A stretch of DNA of 64,000 nt from Pseudomonas hormoni (GCF_018502625.1 NZ_CP075566.1:4715001-4779000); one strand, 5' to 3'; positions 50,451 to 59,810 are shown, numbered from the stretch's first letter. Program-made: numbers and translations. Notes: generated by a model from the letters alone, not told the origin.

Positions 50451-51662
50451 TTATTTTTTTCGATCGACAGTTGGAAGTGCTTCAGCCGCCGCGCTTTCGC
50501 GACGGGCGTTTAACAACACGTGGGTGACCATGCCGAAAATCAGTCCCCAAAAAGCCGCGGACAAACCCAACAGCGACATCCCCGACGCGGTGGTGAGAAA
50601 GGTCACCAACGCGGCTTCGCGATCACTCGGCACCGCCATTGCGCCAGCCAACGCCCCGGCAATCGCGGCGAACAGCGCCAGCCCGGCGAGCGCCGCGATC
50701 AGTTCTTTGGGGAACGCCGAAAACAGCGAAACCAGGGTGGCGCCGAAGATCCCCAGCACCAGGTAACAGAGTCCGCCGACAACCCCGGCGACGTAGCGTT
50801 TGCCAGGGTTTTCATGGGTCTCGCGCCCGGTACAAATGGCTGCGGTGATCGCTGCCAGATTCAGTCCGTGACACCCGAACGGGGCCAACAACGCCGTGCC
50901 CAAGGCGCTGCTGGCGATGATCGGACCGGCCGGTGTTGCATAGCCGCTGGCGCGCAGCACCGCCATCCCGGGCACGAACTGGCCGGTCAGGGCGACCATC
51001 ACCAGTGGCAATGCAATATTCAGGGTGGCGCTCAGGCTGAACTCGGGCGTGATCCACACCGGCGTGGCCAAGCCGATCACCAACGCTTCGCTGTGCAAAT
51101 CGCCGGCGAGAAAAGCGATCGAGCAGCCCACCAGCAGCACCATCAACACCGCATAACGCGGCATCAATCGTTTGCAGATCAGGTACGTGGCAAACATCGC
51201 CAGCACCAGCAACGGCTTGGCCTGCAACGACACGAACAACCCGGTGCCGAAACTGAACAGAATCCCCGCCAGCATCGCCGCCGCAATCGCCGCCGGCAGT
51301 TTGCCGATGATCCGGTCAAACGCCCCCGACACGCCGACCAGGAAAATGATCAGGCTGCTGACCAGATACGCCCCCACCGCCTCCGACATGGAAATGCCCG
51401 GCAACAGCGCCACCAGCAACGCCGAACCCGGCGCCGACCACGCGATGATCACCGGCACGCGGTAACGCAGGCTCAAACCGATGCCGAGCACCGCGCTGCC
51501 GATGGAAATCGCCCAGACCCACGATGACAGCACTTCCCGCGACAGCTGCGCGGTCTCGGCGGCCTGGAAAACAATCACCAACGGGCCGGCGTAGGAAATC
51601 ACCGTGGCAATGAATCCGGCGACCGCCGCCGACAGGGAAAAGTCCCGGACTAACGCCCTCAT
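50451..51662 (-). CDS. benE: Benzoate/H+ symporter BenE
   Basis: This 403-residue inner-membrane protein of the BenE family has about 12 helices and the conserved segments [30 protein letters not shown] and [19 protein letters not shown]. It imports benzoate. It overlaps benK by 4 nt and benF follows 8 nt later. Confidence 0.95.
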   Translation of the reverse strand: MRALVRDFSLSAAVAGFIATVISYAGPLVIVFQAAETAQLSREVLSSWVWAISIGSAVLGIGLSLRYRVPVIIAWSAPGSALLVALLPGISMSEAVGAYLVSSLIIFLVGVSGAFDRIIGKLPAAIAAAMLAGILFSFGTGLFVSLQAKPLLVLAMFATYLICKRLMPRYAVLMVLLVGCSIAFLAGDLHSEALVIGLATPVWITPEFSLSATLNIALPLVMVALTGQFVPGMAVLRASGYATPAGPIIASSALGTALLAPFGCHGLNLAAITAAICTGRETHENPGKRYVAGVVGGLCYLVLGIFGATLVSLFSAFPKELIAALAGLALFAAIAGALAGAMAVPSDREAALVTFLTTASGMSLLGLSAAFWGLIFGMVTHVLLNARRESAAAEALPTVDRKK

Positions 51663-53026
51663 GAAGCTTCGCCGACAGACTCGCCCGCCGTACCGTGGCG
51701 CAAGTCCGCCAACGCCTGTCGGGTGCTGCGCTGGCTGCTGATGGCGAACACGGTCATGGCGATCGCGGCCACCGCACCGGGCAAGGCGAACGCCATGAAA
51801 TTCAGTTGCAGCGGCAGGCTGATCCCGAGCAACGCACCGCCCAGCAGCGGGCCGACAATCGCGCCGTTGCGCCCGATGCCCGAGGCCCAGCCCAGACCGG
51901 TGGAGCGAATGGTCATGGAGTAGAACTGCGCGGCACAGGCGTACAGCAGAATCTGCGAGCCGATGGTGGTAGCGCCGGCCATGGCGATCAGCAGGTACAA
52001 CACCGGCATCGGGCTGTTAAAGCCCAGCAAAGTGATCGACACCGCCGCCAGGGCAAAGAACACCGCCAACACCCGCGGCAGGTTCAATTTGTCGCCCAGA
52101 ACGCCGCCGCCCACCGCGCCGAAAATGGCGCCGAAATTGAGCACCAACAGGAACGACAGGCTCGAGCCCAGGCTGTAACCGGCGTTGGCCATCAGCTTCG
52201 GCAGCCACGAACTCAAGGCGTAGACCATCAGCAGGCAGCAGAAAAACGCCAGCCACAGCATCAGAGTGCGCAGTGCCCGTCCCTCGCGAAACAGTTGCAG
52301 CACGGGGGTGCCGGTGCCCTTCACTTCGCTCATGTTCAGCTGATCGCTGGTCTGCGCGATGTACGCCGGATCGACCCGCTGAAGAATCGTGCGCGCCTCT
52401 TCATTGCGCCCCTGACGCAGCATGAAACCCACCGACTCGGGCAGGAAGTACATGATCAGCGGCAACAACACCAACGGCAGCACCGCGACGTAAAACACCG
52501 ACTGCCAGCCGAAGCTCGGGATCAGCACGATGCCCAGTCCCGCCGAGAGCATGCCGCCCACGGAGTAACCGCTGAACATGATCGCCACCAGCGTGCTGCG
52601 GATTTTTTTCGGCGCGTACTCGTTCATCAGCGCCACGACATTGGGCATCACCCCGCCGATGCCCAGCCCGGCGATGAACCGGCAGATTCCAAACTCGGTG
52701 GGATTACGGGCAAAACCGTTGAGGACGGTAAAACCGCTGAAGAGCATCACGCAGATCGTGATGGCTTTCTTGCGGCCGATCCTGTCCGAGAGCGGGCCGA
52801 AAAACAGCGCGCCGAACATCATTCCAAACAATGCGTAACTGCCCAGCGCGCCAGCCTGCAAGGGACTGAGCCCCCACTCTTTCATCAGCATCGGCAGCAC
52901 GACCCCGTAGATCACCAGGTCGTACCCGTCGAAGATGATGATCAGGGCACACCAGAACAGCACCATCCAGTGGAAGCGGTTGAATCGTGCGTTGTCGATA
53001 ACCTCATGTACGTCAATCTTGCGCAT
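51659..53026 (-). CDS. benK: Benzoate/aromatic acid MFS transporter BenK
   Basis: This 455-residue major facilitator of the aromatic acid:H+ symporter family has FDGYDLVIYGVVLP in helix 1, the loop 2-3 motif GPLSDRIGRKKA, and the loop 8-9 counterpart GGGVLGDKLNLPR; both are hallmarks of PcaK/BenK. It is the first gene of a benK-benE-benF-MCP operon. The catabolic genes benABCD and the regulator gene benR are not in the window, so uptake and catabolism are apparently separated. Confidence 0.92.
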   Translation of the reverse strand: MRKIDVHEVIDNARFNRFHWMVLFWCALIIIFDGYDLVIYGVVLPMLMKEWGLSPLQAGALGSYALFGMMFGALFFGPLSDRIGRKKAITICVMLFSGFTVLNGFARNPTEFGICRFIAGLGIGGVMPNVVALMNEYAPKKIRSTLVAIMFSGYSVGGMLSAGLGIVLIPSFGWQSVFYVAVLPLVLLPLIMYFLPESVGFMLRQGRNEEARTILQRVDPAYIAQTSDQLNMSEVKGTGTPVLQLFREGRALRTLMLWLAFFCCLLMVYALSSWLPKLMANAGYSLGSSLSFLLVLNFGAIFGAVGGGVLGDKLNLPRVLAVFFALAAVSITLLGFNSPMPVLYLLIAMAGATTIGSQILLYACAAQFYSMTIRSTGLGWASGIGRNGAIVGPLLGGALLGISLPLQLNFMAFALPGAVAAIAMTVFAISSQRSTRQALADLRHGTAGESVGEAS

Positions 53027-53116
53027 GGCATTTATCTCTTGTTGTTTTTATAAAAGGCTCGGTAAAGCGGCTAACGTCCCGTAAAGCCGAGGGTAAAGTT
53101 GCCAGGCGCGGGGCAA

Positions 53117-53152
53117 TATCCGCTTTGCGCAGACCGCTATCCGTTTTGTGCA
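53117..53152 (-). promoter_or_regulatory. Tandem XylS/BenR-type operator upstream of benK
   Basis: Read toward benK: TGCA-CAAAAC-GGATA (53152-53138) and TGCG-CAAAGC-GGATA (53131-53117). They are direct repeats 21 bp apart, matching the TGCA-N6-GGNTA motif and the spacing known for XylS at Pm and for BenR. The proximal copy lies about 91 bp before the benK start. Confidence 0.8.
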
Positions 53153-53257
53153 ATGCCCTGAACCGGGCGTGGGATGTAGAAATGTCGTGGCAGGCTTTTG
53201 CTCTTCTCCGACAAACTGTCTTCTTTGCGATCGCATTTGAACGCTAAGCTTGGGCCT

Positions 53258-53884
53258 ATGGATGACTCAGATTATTTACGCCTGCTGACCATTGCGGCCG
53301 AGCAGGCCAACGCGTTCCTCTCCAATGCCCGCAAATGGGAGCGTGAGCGTTGGGTGTGCCAGCGCCTGCTGCAGGGCCTGAACATTCCTTACCGCGTCGA
53401 CGAATTCGCCCCCGCCGGGGAGCCGCCGGACGTTTTGTTTCGCGATGCGAATTTCGAAGTGTTTTTCGTGCTCGACGAGGGCCGGCGTCTCAATGATGAG
53501 TGGCGCGATGAGCTGCAGCGGCGGCGCAGTGCGTTTTCCCTGAGTTCGCTGGTGCGCCGTGAGGCCAAGCCCAGACGCATTCCGGCCAATGAATTCCTGC
53601 TGAGACTGGCGCCGACCTTGCGCAAGAAAGCGCACAACTACAAAGAACGCGGCATGGACCTGGGCGAGCTGGACATCATCGCCTTCGCCAGCCTCAAGCG
53701 CGAAGTGCTCGACCTCAACAGCCATTTCCCGCCGCCCACCGAATACTTGCGCCAGGGCTGGCGCTCGTTGTCGCTGGTGGGCCCGACATTCGCTCGCGTG
53801 CTGTTCGCCCATCCGGATGCACCGGACTTTCTGCGCAGCAACCTGGGGCGCAGCATCCTCTTCGATGTCGGGATCAGCTTGTGA
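53258..53884 (+). CDS. DUF1780 family protein
   Basis: This 208-residue cytosolic protein (MDDSDYLRLLTIAAEQANAF...) has a restriction-endonuclease-like core suggested by FEVFFVLDEGRRLNDEWRDE and the later GELDIIAFASLKR; the family is annotated as putative endonuclease without proven activity. The ATG at 53258 is preferred over an ATG 20 codons upstream in the benK promoter region. It overlaps the MOSC gene (GTGA). Confidence 0.85.
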   Translation: MDDSDYLRLLTIAAEQANAFLSNARKWERERWVCQRLLQGLNIPYRVDEFAPAGEPPDVLFRDANFEVFFVLDEGRRLNDEWRDELQRRRSAFSLSSLVRREAKPRRIPANEFLLRLAPTLRKKAHNYKERGMDLGELDIIAFASLKREVLDLNSHFPPPTEYLRQGWRSLSLVGPTFARVLFAHPDAPDFLRSNLGRSILFDVGISL

Positions 53885-54405
53885 GCCCATTGCAGGAATT
53901 GCTTGCCGAGGTGCCGCAACAGGGTCGTGTCCGCTGGATCGGCGTGCGCCCGGAACCTCACGTGCCGATGATCGAACTGGAGGCCGTAGAGGCGCGGCTT
54001 GAAGCCGGGTTGACCGGTGATCGCGCTCGCCCTGGCGTACGCAACGCGCGGCAGGTCACGTTGATTCAGTGGGAGCATCTGCCGGTGATCAGTTCGCTGA
54101 TGGGCCGGCCGGACGACCCAGTGTTGCCTAATGATTTGCGGCGCAACCTCGTTATCAGCGGTATCAACCTGTTCAGCCTCAAGGGCCGTCGCTTCAAAAT
54201 CGGCCAGGCGATATTCGAAACCACCGGTTGGTGCCAGCCTTGCGCACGCCTGCAAAACAACCTTGGCCCTGGGACCTTTCAGGCCGTTCGCGGACATGGC
54301 GGAATCACCGCTCGAGTGTTACAAAGTGGAATCATTCGCCTGGACGATACAGTCAGCGTCGAGCCGATTCCGGCCAGCGGCTATGCTCCGTTCAACGTGG
54401 GGTAA
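53881..54405 (+). CDS. MOSC-domain protein
   Basis: This 174-residue protein is a single MOSC beta-barrel domain (LTGDRARPGVRNARQVTLIQ; RRNLVISGINLFSLKGRRF; the cysteine-containing TTGWCQPCARL). MOSC domains handle sulfur carried on molybdenum cofactor or related chemistry. It uses a GTG start overlapping the DUF1780 stop, so the two are coupled. No molybdoenzyme is adjacent. Confidence 0.88.
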   Translation: MSPLQELLAEVPQQGRVRWIGVRPEPHVPMIELEAVEARLEAGLTGDRARPGVRNARQVTLIQWEHLPVISSLMGRPDDPVLPNDLRRNLVISGINLFSLKGRRFKIGQAIFETTGWCQPCARLQNNLGPGTFQAVRGHGGITARVLQSGIIRLDDTVSVEPIPASGYAPFNVG

Positions 54406-54459
54406 AAACCCCTGTAGCTTCTACACATTCAGCAACGTCTACCCCTGACGAGGCCCGAT

Positions 54460-54633
54460 ATGACCAGCCGCCTGAACCCCGACGACCAGAAGCATGTCGA
54501 AGAGTACCTGCAACTGTCCCAGCACCGAGTCGAGCGCCGGCCTTTCCGGCCGTGGATGCTCCTGGTGGTGGTGTTGGCAGTGACCATTGGCCTGGGCCTG
54601 TTGAGCCGACTTATCAGTTACCTGACGCTATGA
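54460..54633 (+). CDS. DUF3094 small membrane protein
   Basis: This 57-residue protein (MTSRLNPDDQKHVEEYLQLS..., then VERRPFRPWMLLVVVLAVTI) has a hydrophilic N-terminus and one C-terminal membrane helix (about residues 35-54). The family is conserved in Pseudomonas and has no known function. It precedes ndh by 60 bp. Confidence 0.85.
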   Translation: MTSRLNPDDQKHVEEYLQLSQHRVERRPFRPWMLLVVVLAVTIGLGLLSRLISYLTL

Positions 54634-54693
54634 GCTGCTTCGCGCTCGCTCGGGTAATTGCACCGATTTCTTTTAGCCTTGCGAGATATCCCC

Positions 54694-55992
54694 ATGACTC
54701 ATCGTATTGTCATCGTTGGCGGCGGCGCCGGCGGTCTGGAGTTGGCTACCCGTCTGGGTAAGACTCTGGGCAAGCGCGGCACGGCCAGTGTGATGCTGGT
54801 CGACGCGAACCTGACCCATATCTGGAAACCGCTGTTGCACGAAGTGGCGGCCGGGTCGCTGAACTCTTCCGAAGACGAACTCAACTATGTTGCCCAGGCG
54901 AAATGGAACCACTTCGAGTTTCAGCTGGGTCGCATGAGCGGGCTTGATCGCGCGCAGAAGAAAATCCAGTTGGCGGCCACTTACGATGAAGCCGGCCTGG
55001 AATTGGTGCCGGCGCGTGAAGTGGCTTACGACTCGCTGGTGATCGCCGTCGGCAGCACCACCAACGATTTCGGCACCCAGGGCGCGGCGCAGCATTGCCT
55101 GTTCCTCGACACCCGTAAACAGGCCGAGCGTTTCCACCAGCAACTGCTGAACCATTATTTGCGCGCTCACGCCGGGCAAACGGATGTGGTGCAGCAGATC
55201 AGCGTAGCGATCGTCGGCGCCGGCGCCACGGGCGTCGAACTGGCCGCCGAGCTACACAACGCCGCGCATGAATTGGCGGCTTATGGTCTGGACCGGATCA
55301 AACCGGAGAACATGCACATCACCCTGATCGAAGCCGGTCCACGGGTGCTGCCAGCGTTGCCGGAACGCATCGGCGGGCCTGTGCATAAAACCCTGGAGAA
55401 ACTCGGGGTCAACGTCATGACCAATGCGGCCGTCAGTGAAGTCACCGCCGACAGCCTGATCACCGCCGACGGCAAAGTGATCAACGCCAGCCTCAAGGTC
55501 TGGGCCGCCGGCATTCGTGCGCCGGGTTTCCTCAAGGACATCGACGGTCTGGAAACCAATCGCATCAACCAGCTGCAAGTGCTGCCGACCCTGCAAACCA
55601 CCCGCGACGAAAACATCTTCGCCTTCGGTGACTGCGCGGCCTGCCCGCAGCCGGGCACCGATCGCAATGTGCCGCCGCGCGCCCAGGCTGCGCATCAACA
55701 GGCGTCATTGCTGGCCAAGTCATTGAAGCTGCGGATCGAAGGCAAGCCGTTGCCTGTGTACAAGTACACCGACTACGGCTCGCTGATTTCGCTGTCACGT
55801 TTTTCGGCTGTGGGTAACTTGATGGGCAACCTGACCGGCAGCGTGATGCTCGAGGGCTGGCTGGCGCGGATGTTTTATGTGTCGCTGTACCGCATGCACC
55901 AGATGGCGCTGTATGGCGCGTTTCGTACGGCGATGTTGATGTTGGGCAGCAAGATCGGGCGCGGGACTGAGCCGCGGCTGAAGTTGCACTAA
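54694..55992 (+). CDS. ndh: Type II NADH dehydrogenase
   Basis: This 432-residue FAD enzyme oxidises NADH and reduces ubiquinone without pumping protons. It has FAD-binding VIVGGGAGGLELATRLG, NAD-binding VAIVGAGATGVELAAELH and the FAD-contact ENIFAFGDCA. The C-terminus (from about 385, LTGSVMLEGWLARMFYVSLY) is the amphipathic membrane-attachment region. The ATG at 54694 is chosen at the family start MTHRIVIVGG. Confidence 0.95.
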   Translation: MTHRIVIVGGGAGGLELATRLGKTLGKRGTASVMLVDANLTHIWKPLLHEVAAGSLNSSEDELNYVAQAKWNHFEFQLGRMSGLDRAQKKIQLAATYDEAGLELVPAREVAYDSLVIAVGSTTNDFGTQGAAQHCLFLDTRKQAERFHQQLLNHYLRAHAGQTDVVQQISVAIVGAGATGVELAAELHNAAHELAAYGLDRIKPENMHITLIEAGPRVLPALPERIGGPVHKTLEKLGVNVMTNAAVSEVTADSLITADGKVINASLKVWAAGIRAPGFLKDIDGLETNRINQLQVLPTLQTTRDENIFAFGDCAACPQPGTDRNVPPRAQAAHQQASLLAKSLKLRIEGKPLPVYKYTDYGSLISLSRFSAVGNLMGNLTGSVMLEGWLARMFYVSLYRMHQMALYGAFRTAMLMLGSKIGRGTEPRLKLH

Positions 55993-56017
55993 AATCTTCG
56001 GCGTCTATTCGGGCCTC

Positions 56018-56082
56018 TTCGCGGGCAAGCCTCGCTCCTACAGGTCAGTGGTGATCTTGTAGGAGCGAGGCTTGCCCGCGAA
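56018..56082. repeat. REPIN with perfect 25-bp arms
   Basis: TTCGCGGGCAAGCCTCGCTC...CTACA (56018-56042) and its exact complement (56058-56082), 15-nt spacer, just after ndh. Confidence 0.93.
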
Positions 56083-56308
56083 TGAGGGCACCTCGGTCCA
56101 GCCTGCAAACACATGTGTGTCTCACTGTATCTCCCCCCGCGATTTCGCCCCTTCGCTTACAAACTCCCCCTTGCGCGACACAGTAGCGATACACCCCGAC
56201 CGTTAAATGGCCACATCCGGGCAAGGCACCTCGCCAGCTACGGTTATCGCCGCACTTACGTGGCGTCCTTTTTCGAACGGTTGTGTTGTGCAACCCAGGA
56301 GATTTGAA

Positions 56309-56707
56309 ATGTCCCGTACCACCAAAAACACTATCGGTTTGCTCGGTGCTGTCCTTGCAGGCGGCATGATGTTGACCGGCGCCGCTTTCGCTTCGCAGCC
56401 TTTGACCCAGGGCTACCTGCTGGCCTCGGCCGAACAAGTGGTGAAGACCCCTGAAGGCAAATGCGGCGAAGGCAAGTGTGGCGATGCATCGATGGCAAAA
56501 ACCGACACCGATGGTGACGGCAAGGTCTCTCGCGCTGAATTCCAGAAAGTTGCGCCGAAGTCCAACTTCGACAAGATCGACACCAACCACGACGGCTTCA
56601 TCGACGAGCAAGAGGCTTACGACAACGTGAAAGCCAACTTCGAAGCCAATGGCAAGAAAATGCCAAAAGGCCTGTTCGAGCACCTGAAAGACCAAGACGG
56701 CGCCTAA
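56309..56707 (+). CDS. Secreted EF-hand protein with tandem EGKCG motif
   Basis: This 132-residue protein has a signal peptide (MSRTTKNTIGLLGAVLAGGM..., cleavage near AFA-S29) and the motif EGKCGEGKCG at residues 49-58, which holds its only two cysteines. Two canonical EF-hand loops follow (DTDGDGKVSRAE, 66-77; DTNHDGFIDEQE, 91-102). The tandem EGKCG unit is the modification site of HvfA-type copper-binding RiPP precursors, in which an MNIO enzyme (DUF692) with a DUF2063-type partner converts the cysteines. No such genes are in this window. AGGAG lies 7 nt before the ATG. The calcium-binding part is clear; cysteine modification is inference. Confidence 0.8.
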   Translation: MSRTTKNTIGLLGAVLAGGMMLTGAAFASQPLTQGYLLASAEQVVKTPEGKCGEGKCGDASMAKTDTDGDGKVSRAEFQKVAPKSNFDKIDTNHDGFIDEQEAYDNVKANFEANGKKMPKGLFEHLKDQDGA

Positions 56708-56720
56708 GCCTACAAGAAAA

Positions 56721-56757
56721 AAGCCGCGCTTCTCGATCGAGAAACGCGGCTTTTTTT
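56721..56757. terminator. Bidirectional rho-independent terminator
   Basis: AAGCCGCG...CGCGGCTT with an inner TTCTC-GATC-GAGAA stem, A-tract before and T-tract after. It serves the EF-hand gene and the convergent O-antigen operon. Confidence 0.92.
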
Positions 56758-56791
56758 CGTCTGGCGGATTTACACCCAGCCTCCGTATCCG

Positions 56792-58789
56792 TCAAACGTC
56801 GTCGGAACAACCCGACTTCTGACGGCGCTCATGAATCAGGTCGACAATGTGGCATTCGGGTTCGTAGCCGTTGACCGTATCGCGCAACAGCGTGCGAACT
56901 TGCACATAGTCATCCTCCGCAACGGCTTCCAACAGCGCTGAAATCGCCTGTTTGAAGTCTTCCCACGGCAGATGCTCTTCGTCGGCGCGCATGATCATCG
57001 CGTGTTCGGTCGGGGACACGTTGTCACCGATCAGCAACTCTTCATAGAGCTTTTCGCCTCGGCGCAGGCCAGTAAACTCGATCGCAATGTCCCCATTCGG
57101 TCGCTCTTCGCTACGCAGGGAAAGGCCGGACAGGTGGACCATCTTTTCCGCCAGGTCGGCGATCTTCACCGGTTGCCCCATGTCGAGCACGAACACGTCG
57201 CCACCCTGCCCCATTGAGCCCGCCTGGATCACCAGTTGCGCGGCCTCGGGAATGGTCATGAAATAGCGGGTCATGTTCGGATGGGTCACCGTAATCGGCC
57301 CACCATTCTTGATTTGCTCGCGAAACAGCGGGATCACCGAACCGGACGAACCCAGCACATTGCCGAAACGCACCATGGTGAACCGGGTCGCGTTGGTGCA
57401 AGGCGCCGTGAAGTGCTCACCCAGCAGCAGCGGATTGGACTCGCGGCTCAGGGCCTGCAGTGTCATCTCGGCCAGCCGCTTGGTGCACCCCATGACATTG
57501 GTCGGTCGCACCGCCTTGTCGGTGGAGATCAGCACGAAGTGCTCGACCCCCGCCTGCACGGCCGCCTGCGCAGTCTGCAAGGTCCCGAGGACGTTGTTCA
57601 ACACGCCTTCGGCAACGTTATGCTCGACGATCGGCACATGTTTATAGGCCGCGGCGTGATAGACCGTCTTCACGCTCCAGGTGCGCATCACATCCAGCAG
57701 ACGCTCGCTGTTGCGAATCGAACCGAGGATCGGCACCAACTCCAGGTTCAGCCCCTCGCTTTGGATCAATCTCTCCAACTCGCTATGAATGCTGTAGAGA
57801 TTGAACTCACTGTGTTCAAACAGAATCAGTGCCGTCGGTTTGCTGGTGAGGATTTGCCGGCACAGCTCGGAACCAATGGAACCGCCCGCTCCGGTCACCA
57901 TGACCACCTGGCCACGAATGCAGCGCTCGAAAAGAGTCTGCTGCGCCGCAACCGAGTCTCGCCCGAGCAGATCGATAATATCGACTTCCTGCAGATCGCT
58001 GACACTGACCCGGCCATTGGCCAGATCCATAAACCCCGGAATCGTGCGCACGTGCAATGGATAAGACTCAAGCGCACTCAGAATCTCTCGACGCCTTGCA
58101 CGTGATGCCGATGGAATGGCCAGCAACACTTCTGTTGCACCGGTTTCCTCGATCAGCTGTTCAATATCCTTGGACGGATAAACCTTGAGACCGGCGATCA
58201 CCCGACCTGCAATGCTCGGGTCATCATCGATCAAGGCGACCGGACGCATCGCCTTCTCCATGCGCAGTGCTGCCACCAGCTGATTGCCTGCCGCCCCGCC
58301 ACCATAGATGGCGACCCTGGTGGCGTCATCGTCCTGGCGCAGGAAAGGAACATGCTGTCCGGCGAGAAACCAGTCACCGAGAAAATACTGGCGCATGAAC
58401 AAACGCAGGCCGCCGACCATCAACAAACTCAGCCACCAGTAATTGACGATCAGCGAGCGTGGTACCAGTACGCCAGGGCGGTACAAATAGACGTAGACCG
58501 TCAACAGCAGCGCCGACAAGGTCACGGCCTTGAAGATACTGAGCAGGGCATCGTTGCCGAAATAACGCATCACCGCGCGATACAGGCCGAGGTTGATAAA
58601 GATGGGGATTGCAATGACCGGCGCAGCCGCGAACAGCCACGCATAATCCCCGAAAGGATTCACGGGTCGCTCAATACCCAGACGCACGACAAACGCCAAC
58701 CAGAGCGCCACCCAGACCAGCACTATGTCAATCAGCAACTGCAAGACGCGCTTATAGCTACGCGGCAGATTCAATAAACGCTCACGCAT
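56792..58789 (-). CDS. wbpM: WbpM-like nucleotide-sugar 4,6-dehydratase (polysaccharide biosynthesis)
   Basis: This 665-residue membrane-anchored dehydratase converts UDP-GlcNAc to the 4-keto-6-deoxy sugar in B-band O-antigen synthesis. It has four N-terminal helices (about 15-135), a first Rossmann unit YGGGAAGNQLV, and a C-terminal SDR domain starting VTGAGGSIGSELCRQI. Its catalytic site has Met in place of Tyr (TNVMGCTKRLAE), as in WbpM. The length equals P. aeruginosa WbpM. The ATG at 58789 (MRERLLNL) is preferred to one 12 codons upstream. It is the last gene of the cluster. Confidence 0.93.
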   Translation of the reverse strand: MRERLLNLPRSYKRVLQLLIDIVLVWVALWLAFVVRLGIERPVNPFGDYAWLFAAAPVIAIPIFINLGLYRAVMRYFGNDALLSIFKAVTLSALLLTVYVYLYRPGVLVPRSLIVNYWWLSLLMVGGLRLFMRQYFLGDWFLAGQHVPFLRQDDDATRVAIYGGGAAGNQLVAALRMEKAMRPVALIDDDPSIAGRVIAGLKVYPSKDIEQLIEETGATEVLLAIPSASRARRREILSALESYPLHVRTIPGFMDLANGRVSVSDLQEVDIIDLLGRDSVAAQQTLFERCIRGQVVMVTGAGGSIGSELCRQILTSKPTALILFEHSEFNLYSIHSELERLIQSEGLNLELVPILGSIRNSERLLDVMRTWSVKTVYHAAAYKHVPIVEHNVAEGVLNNVLGTLQTAQAAVQAGVEHFVLISTDKAVRPTNVMGCTKRLAEMTLQALSRESNPLLLGEHFTAPCTNATRFTMVRFGNVLGSSGSVIPLFREQIKNGGPITVTHPNMTRYFMTIPEAAQLVIQAGSMGQGGDVFVLDMGQPVKIADLAEKMVHLSGLSLRSEERPNGDIAIEFTGLRRGEKLYEELLIGDNVSPTEHAMIMRADEEHLPWEDFKQAISALLEAVAEDDYVQVRTLLRDTVNGYEPECHIVDLIHERRQKSGCSDDV

Positions 58790-58840
58790 TACACGATTTC
58801 CCTTCGCTCGACTTACTGCCTGCAATCCACCCTCTCCCTG

Positions 58841-59803
58841 TCACACTCGCGGCTCCAGAAAGTCTTTCGCGGTCTTTGCCAACGCCCCATCCACACTGAT
58901 CGCCGGGGTCCATTCGAGCAACGCTTTGGTTTTCTCGATATCAACCTGAAGCGACCCGCAGAGACGCTGCGACAAGGCCTTTTTTCCCAGCAGTTGCGCA
59001 GTGCCGCTCAACAGCCACATCGGCAATGGCAGCAAGCGCGCCGGCCGGCCCAAAGCCCGGGCCATACGTCGCAGCAGATCGCTGGTGGACAGATCCTCGT
59101 CGTCGCTCACCAGGAAAACCTGATTGGCAGCGGCGGGATGATGGATGCAGCTCACGATCAGGTCGACCAGATTGTCCAGGGCCACCAGGCTGCGCTTGTT
59201 GGTAATGGCTCCCAGCGGCAATGGCACGCCTTTATTGAGCCAACCCATCATGCTGCGAAAGTTGGCCTTCACCCCAGGGCCATAGACCAGCACCGGACGA
59301 ATGATCACCACTTCCATACCGGTTTTCGCCGCCAGGGCTTGCAATGCCTGCTCAGCCTCCAGTTTGGAGACACCATAAGGATCCAGCGGAGCGGGCTGGT
59401 CATCGGCCGTATAAGGGTGGCCGGGCAGTGTGCCCTCACCGTTGACCTTGATCGAACTCAGATAGATGAAACGCCGGACACCGGTCTGGGCTGCTTCCTC
59501 CGCAAGACGTAACGTCCCCTGCACATTGGCCCGACGAAAGGCGGCCAGCGGATCGGCTTCGCGCTCGTTCATGACATGCACGCGGGCAGCACAGTGAATC
59601 ACGGCTTCGACGCCCTCGAGCGGCACCTGCCAGTCGGTGTCCGGCTCAAGTCCGGACACCTGACAGACTTCCAGGCGGGGCGAGGACTGCGGCGGTAGCT
59701 GTCGATAGACAGCACGCACTGCAAATTGAGGATCAGTCAGCAGACGAGCCTGGACCGCAGACCCGACAAAGCCGCTGGCCCCCGTCAAAAGGACTCGCAT
59801 CAT
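58841..59803 (-). CDS. NAD-dependent sugar epimerase/dehydratase (WbpV-like SDR)
   Basis: This 320-residue extended SDR has VLLTGASGFVGSAV and catalytic YGVSK. It resembles UDP-GlcNAc/QuiNAc 4-epimerases or reductases that end O-antigen clusters (WbpV type). It normally works with a WbpL-type glycosyl-phosphate transferase that starts the O-unit; here no wbpL lies between it and wbpM (51-bp gap). Two adjacent ATGs (59803, 59800) are possible starts. Confidence 0.85.
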   Translation of the reverse strand: MMRVLLTGASGFVGSAVQARLLTDPQFAVRAVYRQLPPQSSPRLEVCQVSGLEPDTDWQVPLEGVEAVIHCAARVHVMNEREADPLAAFRRANVQGTLRLAEEAAQTGVRRFIYLSSIKVNGEGTLPGHPYTADDQPAPLDPYGVSKLEAEQALQALAAKTGMEVVIIRPVLVYGPGVKANFRSMMGWLNKGVPLPLGAITNKRSLVALDNLVDLIVSCIHHPAAANQVFLVSDDEDLSTSDLLRRMARALGRPARLLPLPMWLLSGTAQLLGKKALSQRLCGSLQVDIEKTKALLEWTPAISVDGALAKTAKDFLEPRV

Positions 59804-59810
59804 AGTGGGC

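Noticed and set aside
51695..53053. 452-codon plus-strand frame opposite benK
   Set aside because: Translation is almost all Gln/Arg/His/Ala, typical of antisense to a hydrophobic transporter gene.
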